Shown piece by piece: positions 22,754-32,845 of a stretch of 64,000 bases of DNA (within the stretch, counting starts at the first letter, position 1; each line of letters opens with the position of its first letter). The notes under the pieces are model-generated. The model was not told where the DNA came from, did not search any database, and worked only from the letters and a program-made list of their open reading frames with translations. The position numbers and the translations under genes are program-made. This stretch comes from Cinnamomum chago (Eukaryota > Streptophyta > Magnoliopsida > Laurales > Lauraceae). Location: assembly GCA_038049695.1 (NCBI GenBank), contig CP142454.1:87070501-87134500 (forward strand), read 5' to 3'.

Positions 22754-23340
22754 AGCGCCTCCTTCAGAATTTTTTTAATGCTTTTCTCTTCATTATCTAT
22801 GACTATGTAGAACCTGTATAAAAAATCTGAATGGTAGTTTTATGTTTTGGTTTAACCTTCTGTACACTAATATCTAATTATCTAATGAACTCCAGACTTA
22901 ACATATCCAACCTTCTCTGCTTTAGATTACTAACACCCTTAAGGTATCAATGTTCAATTAACTGGCACATTTGCACTCAAAACAACTAATCCACAGAATC
23001 CAACAAAAACATCACAAAAAAATAACAATAATTAAAAAAAAAAAGGTGTTATAATTTCACACAAAAGAGGCTGGATTCATTTAGTTCAGATGCTTCACAA
23101 ATTTATCTATTACAGAAAGGCTAATACAAAAACGACCCACATATGCTTGTTTCTCATATATACATCAAGCAACCAATAAAGTTGCTAATGCATTAACATC
23201 TGTTACAATAAAATTATAGACAACAATCAACAGTGGGTCATGGTAACCAAAATTCAGTTGTTTTTTCTTATTACAAAAGTAGTTATTATAAACAATGATC
23301 ATCAACAAATACTACCAACTTTCTGTACGAATGAAATGGA
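22754..23340. other. Convergent 3' region, no gene
   Basis: AT-rich spacer between the plus-strand transposon-protein gene and the minus-strand transposase. Poly-A tract near 23030-23045. Confidence 0.45.
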
Positions 23341-25358
23341 TTTATTCTCGAGCCGGTGGATTGAGACATGTTTGTCGATTATGCCCCTTTCCTTGACAAC
23401 GGGTGCACATGACTAGATTCCTTTGTTGGTCCCGAACGAATTCTATTCTTCTTGGGTCCCGAACGAATTCTATTCTTCTTGGGTCGGTCAGGTTGTCTTC
23501 TTGCATGGGGTGGTAACACCCGCACGTTGCTTCTTTCCTCCCATTGCCTTATATCTCGTGTTGCATGCAAAACATAACTGTATGTTTGCCGATACGTATC
23601 CCTGGAGAACCAATGCTGACAAAAGTCGTTTGGGTCGAGACCTTTGGCCTTGATCACCGCTAAGGCATGAGAACATGGGATCCCAAATACATCCCACTTC
23701 CGACAAGTAGAAGAATGTTTGTCAAGCAAAAGGACATCTACATACTCACCAGGTGAATGAACCTAAAATCCCAATTGACTGGCTGGATGCACTCCCAATT
23801 TATGTGAACGTTCCAACTCCATGTTTATGACCTTTTCAACATAATGGGTCATCCTTGTTTCCCACAATTTTGATTTCAAGCGTCGATCTTTAGAAAACTC
23901 CATCAGTTTGGCACGTATCACTTCAACTTGTTTCGTTATAGGAAACTCCTTCACTTCCTTCCGCAAAGCATTCGTACATTCCGCAATGTTATGAGTGAGC
24001 ATATCATAACGTCAGCCCCTTACAAATGCATTTGCCCACTGCTCTTTTGGGATGTTGTCAATGTACTTGTATGCTTCCTCTAAAATAATTCTTATATCAG
24101 CCATCTCTTTCTCATACTCGCATGCTCTGTACGTTTTCTCCGCTCTCTAGAACTTAGCTACAGTAGCTTTATCCCTGAATCTTTCGGCTATATTTTGTGC
24201 AACATGTTGTACGCAATGACAATGATATGCAATTGGGAACCTATTGGAAACAGCTTGCACAAGTCCTTTTTGCGATCAGAGACAATGATCAAATTCTATG
24301 TAGGGTGAAACGCAATAGAAATTGTAGCAAGGAACCACTCCCAAGAATCTTGTCGCTCAATTTCAGCTATGGCAAATGCGAGCGAAAAGAGTTTGCGGTC
24401 TCCATCTTAAGTCTCGGCTGTGAGTAAGACTCCAGGATATTTTCCGCAAAGATGGGAACCATCGATAGTAATTAATGATCTTAGGGATGAACGAAATGAT
24501 TGTATGCTTGACCCAAATGCCCAAAAAAATCTTAAGAACGAATCATCATCTTTCTTAATCAGCATCGTTACACTGCCAAGATTTGTCCTCTCCAGTTCAA
24601 GGCAATAGTAGGGAAAAATACTGAAAAACTTCTCGTAAGAACCTCGTTTATCAAGCATCGCAATTTCTTTTGCTTTCCACGCCTTCTTGAAACTAAGTAA
24701 AACACCAAATTTCAATTGAAAGTTAGTAATAATTTCATTTGGTGTGTACGATGGATGGTGTCGAAGCTGCTCCTTGATCCACTTAGCGACTAAAATCGAT
24801 GTAGCTTGCCTATGTCCCATCCCCATTACTGGCTTTGAATAACAGTGACTGCTGTTATATGTCCTCACTTGAAATTGTGGTCTAGAAGCCACAATCGAAG
24901 TGTGGATACGCCATGGACAAGTAGGATCAACACATCTTACAGTGACTTCTTTCTTACTCGTTTGCAAAGGCTTAATAGCAAAGTTTTTGTGTATTGTAAA
25001 TTTTGCCAATGTTTCTCTGAATGAATCACGATCTAGAAATTGTCTTCCCTTCCACATGTCATATTGAGCATTCTCTACATGCTCATCATCAGTGTGCTCT
25101 AAATCAGGAATCAAAGTGTCAACAATATTATTGTCTTGTATTGCATTAGATTTCTCTCCATTAACTTCTGTGACACATGCTCCGTTTTCTACCATAACAA
25201 AATGTTGTGATTCACACGGTGGGGGAGTAGCACATGCCACGGGACTGTTTAAATCGAACTGAATAGGTTCAGTGCCCGATAAATCAAACCTGCATAGTGG
25301 ATGATCAATCATAAACACATTGATAGAAAAAATATTCAGAAACTAAATTTCAAAAGTT

Positions 25359-25652
25359 TTAGTGCAAACCTATTGGATTTAGTAATTGGAAAAGACTGAC
25401 TTCATCTTCAATGACTATTGATGGGTTTATATCAGCTTCATTAATGAACAATCTCTTCTTTACGCCATTACTTCTCGTTACCTTCTCATTATCTTGTTCA
25501 TCTTCAAGAACTATTGATGCGTTTATATCAACTTGATTCATAAATAATCTCTTTCTTATGCCATTACTTCTCGTTACCTTCTCATCGTCTTGTTCATCCT
25601 CAAAAACTCTTGATGGGTTTATATTGGCTTCATTTATGAGCGATCTCTTCCT
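25359..25652 (-). repeat. 96-bp (32-residue) tandem repeats within the transposase gene
   Basis: Units of EDEQDDEKVTRSNG..RLFINEADINPS type recur three times, with a fourth split by solo LTR B (the rest is at 27358-27420). The copies are similar at DNA level (TTACTTCTCGTTACCTTCTCAT), which suggests recent duplication. Confidence 0.7.
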
Positions 25653-27357
25653 TGTTAGGAATTTTGTATATTGCAATTTGATGGATGCATTATCATTCAA
25701 GCATCATTTGATTTACACACATATGAATTGATTTAGATAAACTTGAAATCTTGTTTTACACATGCATTGTTTTTAAGATATTGATTTATGCATGATTTGT
25801 TTTTAAACTTGGATGAATTTTAAATTGGAAAGAAGTTTTAGAAATCAAGTTAGCCTATGAGTTTCAAATCTTTCAAAATGTTTTAGGCTTTTTATGTTTC
25901 ATGTTTTAAAACCACTAGAATGATTTAAAACATGTTTTCAAGCTTGATTTTATGGCCCAAAAGTTCCCACAAGAAATCTCTTTGAAAAACACATTTTTGG
26001 GAATTTTGGTCCCAGGGGAACGACCTGTAGTGTGGCCGGTCGACCGGCCCAGGGGACCCGGTCCACCGGCCACACTACGCGGTCGACCGGGGCAAAGAGT
26101 TGTTGGCTCTTCCAACGGTCATTTTTCTGACCGTTTGAAGCCAGGTCGACCGGGCTCTGTATCAGGTCGACCGGGCACTCGCAGAAACCCACTTTTTGGG
26201 TATAAAATGAAGTTCATTCCTTTTCAAAAAGTGGAGATTTTGAAGACTCTTTTGAGGTGTTTTGAGACAAAGAAAAGGGGATGAACTAAGAGAGACCAAA
26301 GAGTCATTTGGAGAGCTAAAGCTTGGATTAATGAAGTTAAATCTCTAAGTAAGCTCTACCTCTCTTAATCATATGTTATATGGTTTGTTTAAATTATTGG
26401 TAAATGATTTTTAGCATGATAACTATGATGTGTTGAATCCATTCTTCTCTTAATCTTTGATCTAATTAAGATTGGATTCTTCACTTTGTTTTTAAACCAA
26501 GTTTTGTTTTAAAGTCTTCATTAATCATGCTTAGCCTAAATCTTTGATTTCTTTTAGCATGATTCATTTTCTTGGTTGAAACTCTATTTGTTGTTTTCAT
26601 TCTTTTAAACCTTAGTCAAATTAATTTGGTTTTGAAAACAACATTGCACATGCATTACATGTTCTAAGTTAACAAATTTCATACAACTTGTGATTCTTTG
26701 ATTTTCATATCATTGACAAGTTTGTACTCTTACATGTGATTTGCATTAAACTTCAATCAAATCTTTTATGTGCCTTAAACTTTTAAATGCTTTGAGCATA
26801 TATTGAATGAGCCTTCTTTTTAAACTTGATTGAAGTTATCACACACACACATCATGAGCATACACATTTGCATTCATATAGTGTTTGTGTAAGTTTGTTT
26901 TTCACTTTCATATTAGCCTATTTAAGAGGCAATTCCATTGAGCTTAAATTGTATCTCTTAGAGTGTTCTTTTGTGAAGACACCTTCTTTGAGAAATCCTT
27001 CATTTGTAAAGGTTATTGCTTACCCTAGAAAAGCATTGTGTAAAGGTTGTTGTTGAGCCTAGAAAAACAACATTGTAAAAGTTATTTCTTAGCCTAGTAA
27101 AAAGCATAATTAGTGGAAATCCAGTGGGGTGATTGGATCACAAGCCAATAGTGGATGTAGGCATTGAGGCCGAACCAATATAAATCTTTGTGTGGTGGTG
27201 TTTGCTTGTGGTGATTCTTTTTAGCTTCCGCATATTGTTTGTTTATCATCACTTGTAACTAGTTTATTTTTAAGAAGTTAAAATTTGTCATAATTGGTCA
27301 CATTTTGTAGCTCACCCTATTCACCCCCCCTCTAGGGTTAGGATCCCAGGACTTTCA
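25653..27357 (+). repeat. Solo LTR B (1705 bp), inside the MULE transposase gene
   Basis: Starts TGTTAGGAATTTTG at 25653 and ends GGACTTTCA at 27357. A perfect duplication TTCCT lies at 25648-25652 and 27358-27362. Removing one copy restores the repeat unit of the host reading frame. It carries a GGTCGACCGG cluster at 26030-26180 and a TATA box TATAAAAT at 26201-26208. Non-coding; same family as copies A and C. Confidence 0.9.
26030..26208 (+). promoter_or_regulatory. LTR promoter: GGTCGACCGG palindrome cluster plus TATA box
   Basis: Copies of GGTCGACCGG or close variants occur at about 26038, 26081, 26143 and 26164, with a variant (GGTCCACCGG) near 26060. TATAAAAT begins 26201. The placement is that of a U3 enhancer and core promoter; activity is inferred. 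Confidence 0.5.
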
Positions 27358-27880
27358 TTCCTTACGCCAATACTTCTCGTTACCTTCTCATCATCTTGGT
27401 CTAATTGAAATATTGTATACCTACTATGCATCCAAATTGACTTAGGTAATAAAAATTATAATAATAGATATCAAGCAGTAATGTGATTTATTCCATACCT
27501 TAAACTTGGTGGTTGATGGTTTGTGGCAACACCATCACTTCTATGGATATACAGAAAGATAGGATCAACTCCATATCGAAATAATATGAACATTCTCATG
27601 TGATCGTTATCACCTCTTAGGCCTACTAATGTAAAGATCCGGCCTGTATGATATATGTATTGCATGTAAGGGTACCCATTTCTCATCTCCCAATTGGTTT
27701 ATGCTCCAACCTTTTCAATTAGTGAATTGTAAGTTATGTTGCTATAGACAAAGACAATCTTCTGTTCTTCACCGTTTCATATTGGATGTGAGCGATTCAC
27801 ATCTAGCTCTCCGTCAAAGTGCAGTATAAGACACAAATCAACATTTGACATCCTACTGAAAACAATACAAACAAAATATA

Positions 27881-28480
27881 TTTTATTAAAAAAAATTGCA
27901 TGGGTTGGAAATATGTAGTAATCATAGGATGAATTTTACTATCAAATCCTTTGTTATGAGATTTATAGGAACAATATAATGCCACAATATTAGTACCTAT
28001 AAAGGACTCAGAATGCCTTATTTTCTATTGAGTAATAACTTCATACATTTTTATTATAACATAGAAATTAAAAAAAAAAGGCTTCACCAATGGACTATCA
28101 AATAGGTTAATGGTGAAAGATACAAGATGAGGGAGCAGTATATCATAAAAAAAAAAACCACATCAAATGCAAGAAGATGAACAAAATAATGCATTTCATT
28201 GAGGGATCTAAATCTTAATAAGTGATTTACGGTTTCCATCATAAGAATCAAAGTAGAAAAAAGGTTTATCAATACTACATTTATGGGCTGTTTTTTTTTA
28301 ACGCATTCAGAAATTATATGGTCCCACATACCTGATGTGATGAATAAAATATATAAAGTACGGATGAAAGAAGATGGAATGGTAATATCCTATTGGAACC
28401 CACAAGCCAAAATGAAGAAGATGGAGATGGAGCTCTTCAGTTCGTGGAAACGGAGGTCTTCGTGGTGTAAAAATGAGTTA
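27881..28480. other. 5' side of the transposase gene, no other gene
   Basis: AT-rich sequence upstream (minus strand) of the transposase N-terminus. Short frames only. Confidence 0.4.
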
Positions 28481-28504
28481 TCTATGGGAGTAGGTAACAG
28501 TGAA

Positions 28505-28575
28505 ATATCCTACGAGCATGGGATATCGAACTGTGTGATATCCTACGAGTCTAAGATATCGATTTCAAGGATTTA
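28505..28575 (-). repeat. Right subterminal GATATC block of the MULE
   Basis: GATATC at 28522, 28538 and 28555, plus AATATC at 28504. In reverse complement it resembles the left block at 15261-15290. Confidence 0.5.
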
Positions 28576-28599
28576 CTATTTCAAGGATTTGCTTCTTCC

Positions 28600-29975
28600 A
28601 CTTAAGTTGTAAAAACTGAACATTGGGAAGATAAAATTAATTAAATTTTAACAGGATGGATTGCTGCCTTTGAATGGGCTCCTTACTGCAACACAATACC
28701 AGGATTGAATGTAAAAGATGAATGCTTATTGAGGTCAGAAAAAATAAAAAAACATAAGGATGTAGTTCAGAATACTAGCAATTTTGAAGGGGTCTTTGAC
28801 AGAGAAGACTACAGGCCAGTCACCTGGAGCTAGATTTGAGCTGAGTTCATATGCCATGAAGTTGGACATGGTTCTAGAACAGGATTTTTGTCAACCTTCT
28901 TACTACCAGAACAAAAATTCTAGAAAATAAATGGAATGTGAAAATCTCATTTTTTAAAAAACCTTTTTAATAATCTCCTTTTAGATGTAAATATCTAAGA
29001 GAATAGAATGCAAAGATGGCGATGATGGAGTTTCAATACACATTTTAAGTTTCAGACTGAATGCAAAATTGGTAACATGCCCATGGCCATGGTGAGAGGT
29101 CTAGTGCCGGACTAATATGTTGTTCTCAGCCCTAATTTCAGGCCCAATGGATTGCCTTGAATATTATCATGGTCTAGCATCAATAGCGCCCTATTTCATT
29201 TTAATGGGACCTGTATCAGATTGAATCAATAAATGGGCTACACATGGATAAGCCTTGGCCAGTCGTCTTTGCAAAATGCAACATTGCTGCAATGATTTGA
29301 AAGTGGTTTTAAGTGACACTATCATGGCTTAGAACCTGTGTCTCAGCCTCATTACTTCCAAAATTATGCCCAAAAAATGACAAATAAAGGAAAATCCAAC
29401 AAGTTTAATCACCCACAAGAGAAGAATCCAAGCTATATTATCAATAAACTTGGATTAAATCTATAAAAATACAGCCCTCAAGGACTGTTTTCTACATTAC
29501 AGAATCTTTAATGATTATGAAAGACTAAAACAAGACAAGCCGCAATACTGCTCACACATACACAACAGTTCTACATAGTGCTTCAAACTCCATAAGCTTC
29601 TAAAGAAACTTTTCTAAATGATTAAAGAAACTTTTCTAAATGATTTTAGAAACTTTTCTAAATGATTTTAGAAAGATTTTCTCTAATTATACTATGATTA
29701 GTTTTGCTAAATAAATATAATGACTCATTGAAAAGAAGCTCCAAATCAGGAAAACCAGACTTGTATTGGGCGTCACATGTGGATTGTGGACTCACACCCC
29801 TCGCATTTTTCTTGAAACATTTTATTTTATTTTGGTTGAAGTTAGGCTTATGGGCAACCATAATGGTACAATTAAGGCCCAGTCAATTCAATCCCCAAAA
29901 CAGCCTGTTTGTTGTATTTTTCTGCAACATGATTTCTTTATTTACACAACACACCCTTATGTATAGTTGCAGAGT
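28600..29975. other. Intergenic region with one possible orphan exon
   Basis: Most is AT-rich and non-coding. At 28657-28833 the plus strand has an unusually protein-like open stretch (GWIAAFEWAPYCNTIPG ... FDREDYRPVTWS), which I cannot assign to a family. Near 29606-29680 there are three tandem copies of AAACTTTTCTAAATGATT. Confidence 0.35.
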
Positions 29976-29998
29976 TTTCGAACATCGCCTTTAAGTAA
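29976..29998. repeat. Target-site duplication, 3' side of the LINE
   Basis: The 23-bp sequence starting TTTCGAACATCGCC is repeated exactly at 35957-35979. Confidence 0.85.
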
Positions 29999-31259
29999 AT
30001 CAAACCAAACCAAACCAAGCCTTTTCCCACTAGGTGGGGTCAGCTATATGGATTTGATGACACCAATCAAATCTGTTTAGGGCTATGTCCTCTGTTAGCT
30101 CCATGTAGGCAAAGTCATGTTTAATAGTTTCTTTCCAATTTCTCTTGGGTCTCCCTCTCCCTCTCCTATTCCAGGCAATCTCTATGCTTTCACACCTTTT
30201 AACAGGTGCCTCTGTTGGGCGCCTTCTAACATGACCGAACCATCTCAGTCGATTTTCTCACATTTTATCTTTAATTGGTGCTATTCCTACTTTGCACCTA
30301 ATCTCCTCATTCCTAATCCTATCTCTTCTTGTGATCCCGCACATTCATCTTAGCATTCTCATATCCGCAACTTCCATTTTCTTAACATGATTATGCTTTA
30401 CTGCCCAACACTCTGATCCATATAACAACGCTGGACGTACCACCACCTTACACTACAAGAAATTTAGGCTGTTGCGACGAAATCTGATGACGAATTTTTT
30501 TTTGTCTTAAAAGAACACCCAAAGGGGACGAAATATAAATTTTGTCGTCTATTTTCATTTTTTTCAAAAGTATAGGAGACGAAAAAAAAATTTCGTCTAC
30601 AAAAATATGGTGCCAACTTATTTTGTGTTGGCGCCAATTATTTTAGCTCATTAGAGACGAAAATTGTTGTCACAAAATATTTTTTTTTTGCGACGAACGT
30701 AATTTATCACCAATAAGGATAAGTTATGGAGACGAACATATTTTGTCACCAAAATAAGGCGCCAATTTCATTTGCTTTGGCGCGGATTATTTTAGCTCAT
30801 TGGAGACGAACATTTTTGTCACAAAATATAATTTATTTTTGTGACGAACTTAATTTGTCACTAATAAGGATAAGTTATTGAAGACGAAAATATTTCGTCA
30901 CTAGAATAAGGTGCCAATTTCATTTGCGGGCGCGAATTATTTTAGCTCATAGGAGACGAAAATTTTTGTCACAAAATATAATTTGTTTTTGCGACGAACG
31001 TAATTCTTCACCAATAAGGATAAGTTATAGACAACGAACATATTTCGTCACCAAAATAAGACGCCAATTTCATTTGCTTTGGCGCGAATTATTTTAGCTC
31101 ATTGGAGACAAAAAAATTTGTCACAAAATATAATTTGTTTTTGTGACAAACATAATTCGTCACTATTAAGGATAAGTTATGGAAAACGAAAATATTTGGT
31201 CAACAAAATAAGGCGCCAATTTCATTTGCAGTGGCACCAATTTCGTTCGCACTTGAGCC

Positions 31260-31772
31260 TATTCCTCTCTTATAAGTATTGCTTTGGAAAAGCCTTTAAA
31301 ATGACTAAAATGGCCCCCCAAGGCCCTAACGTCCATCTCCCCCCCCCCCCCCGCCACCCCAATCCAACGCTCCTTTTCTGAAACCCATTTCCCCCTTTGT
31401 CCCTCCATCTATCCCGGTCTCTCTTTTCCAAAACCCTTTTCCCCCTTTTCCAAAACCCTTTTCCAGAAGAGGAGAGAAGAACCCTTTTCCCCATTTTCCA
31501 AAATCCTTTTCCAACATCTCCCACCCATCGTCTCAAGCAGCAACCCCATGGCCCATTATTGGCCCCCATCAATCATCATCACCCTCCATCAACACACGCA
31601 GTGCAGACCCATCCCTGATCAGTGATCCCTCTCATCTCTATTTCTCTCAGTCTCTCTCGCCTAGAACTCCCAGACGCAGCCACCATCACCAATCACCATC
31701 ATCTGTGCCCATCATCCTCCATCCAGGAGTTCGCCACCGCCAGGTACACCTACCTCTCTCAATCTCTGCTAC
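31260..31772. other. Pyrimidine-rich internal segment of the CACTA element
   Basis: C/T-rich DNA with an imperfect repeat of TTTTCCAAAACCCTTTTCC and a run of 13 C at 31340. Possibly a captured 5' UTR-like fragment; no recognisable protein. Confidence 0.4.
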
Positions 31773-31935
31773 TGTGAGAACTTGGTCCGGGCAGTACCCT
31801 TAACCACGGGGAGTAACATGTTAACAACGGGCTTCAAACGGTGAGTCTCCATTAGCCCGCATCAGAAATATCCAAGTCCTGACCTTGGGCTTATAAGTCA
31901 AACCCTGTATTCACTTAGCATGAGGCTTTTTAAAA

Positions 31936-32034
31936 CCATGCGTCCCCGGAAATCGTAAGAACTTCGAAGTTAAGCGTGCTCGGGCAGGAGCAGTATTAGG
32001 ATGGGTGACCTCCTAGGAAGTCCTCGCGCGTGCA
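31936..32034 (+). repeat. 5S-rRNA-like block in Cassandra LTR1
   Basis: Matches plant 5S rRNA from about the middle of the gene onward, including AAGTTAAGCGTGCTCGGGC, GGATGGGTGACC and GGAAGTCCTCG. Not a functional 5S gene: the flanks are LTR sequence. Confidence 0.85.
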
Positions 32035-32291
32035 CGTGGGCCAAAGCAGACAATTTCATGCTGAGTTAGGCGGGGCTGTGACAATTGGTATCAGAGCCGA
32101 GGACGACTCTATTTCTAGTGGGGGAGATTGTGAGATCTTGGTCCGGGCGGTACCCTTAACAACTGGGCGTAGCGTGTCAATCACGGGCTTCAAACGGCAA
32201 GTCTACGATAGCCCGCATTGGAAATATCCAAGTCCTGACCATGGGCTTATAAGTTAAACCCCGTATTAACTTAGCATGAGGCTTTTTAAAA

Positions 32292-32391
32292 TCGTGCGGC
32301 CCCGGAAATCGTAAGAACTCCGAAGTTAAGCGTGCTCGGGCGGGAGCAGTACTAGGATGGGTGACCTCCTAGGAAGTCCTCACCCGTACAC
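32292..32391 (+). repeat. 5S-rRNA-like block in Cassandra LTR2
   Basis: The best preserved copy: GAACTCCGAAGTTAAGCG, GCAGTACTAGGATGGGTG and ACCTCCTAGGAAGTCC match the A box, intermediate element and C box of 5S genes nearly base for base. Confidence 0.85.
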
Positions 32392-32767
32392 GTGGGCCAA
32401 AGCGGACAATTTCATGCTAAGTTGGGCGGGGCTGTGACAGTTGGTATCAGAGCCGAGGATGACTCTATTTCTAGTGGGGGAGACCTCCTAGGAAGTCCTC
32501 ATACGTACACGTGGGCCAAAGCGGACAATTTCATGCTAAGTTGGGCGGGGTTGTGACAGTTGGTATCAGAGCCGAGGATGGCTCTATTTCTACTGGGGGA
32601 GAATGTGAGATCTTGGTCCGGGCGGTACTATTAATCACGGGGCGTAGCGTGTCAACCACCGGCTTCAAACGATGAGTCTTCGTTAACCCCATCGGAAATA
32701 TCCAAGTCTTGACCATGGCTTATAAGTCAAACCCCGTATTAACTTAGCATGAAGTCTTCTAAAATCG

Positions 32768-32845
32768 TGCGGCTCCAAAAATCGTAAGAACTCCGAAGTT
32801 AAGCGTGCTCGGGCGGGAGCAATGGGTGACCTCTTGGGAAGTCCT
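32768..32845 (+). repeat. 5S-rRNA-like block in fourth Cassandra LTR, internally deleted
   Basis: The A box region (GAAGTTAAGCGTGCTCGGGC) is followed by a short deletion removing the GTACTAGG segment, then ATGGGTGACC. Confidence 0.8.

Larger units (their letters stand above)
23341..27880 (-). pseudogene. mudrA-like: MURA transposase of the MULE, interrupted by solo LTR B
   Basis: The minus strand carries an N-terminal segment (27471-27850, LVGLRGDNDHMRMFILFR type), then 32-residue repeats (25359-25652 and 27358-27420), and an acidic region. A MuDR DNA-binding domain follows (DMWKGRQFLDRDSFRETLAKF, CPWRIHTS, about 24850-25060). The DDE core shows LITIDGSHLCGKYPG (about 24407-24480) and VSDRKKGL near 24290; next comes LTHNIAECTNALRKEV (23930-24002). 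A SWIM-like zinc finger TCRKWDVFGIPCSHA lies at 23650-23720, and the C-terminus is basic with a duplicated KKNRIRSGP. The usual CxC of SWIM reads SxC here. Stops at about 24320, 24000 and 23765 and the 1.7-kb insert break the gene. It would have mobilised the MULE by cut-and-paste. Confidence 0.85.
14900..28600. mobile_element. Large gene-carrying MULE (Mutator-like element), limits approximate
   Basis: Contains a MURA transposase gene (-) and, facing it, PMD/Ulp1 and transposon-protein genes (+). Near the left end (15266-15355) and, inverted, near the right end (about 28505-28575) are GATATC-rich blocks. The segment TCCCATGCTTGTTGGATAT on the left matches TCCCATGCTCGTAGGATAT on the complement of the right block. 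I read these as subterminal inverted repeats of one element. The outermost termini and the 9-bp duplication typical of MULEs were not found. Ulp1-carrying MULEs (Kaonashi type) are established in plants; PMD domains are also known MULE cargo. Confidence 0.65.

Noticed and set aside
25950-26284. Pro/Gly/Arg-rich frames on both strands
   Set aside because: They arise from the GC-rich GGTCGACCGG cluster of solo LTR B. The same artefact occurs at 54221-54456 and 51662-51983.
31270-31572. Glycine-rich protein in the CACTA element
   Set aside because: Low-complexity C/T-rich repeats read backwards, with no conserved domain.
31936-32845. Cluster of 5S rRNA genes
   Set aside because: The 5S-like blocks lack the 5' part of 5S rRNA and are embedded in repeated LTRs next to iMet primer sites, so they are Cassandra LTR sequence.
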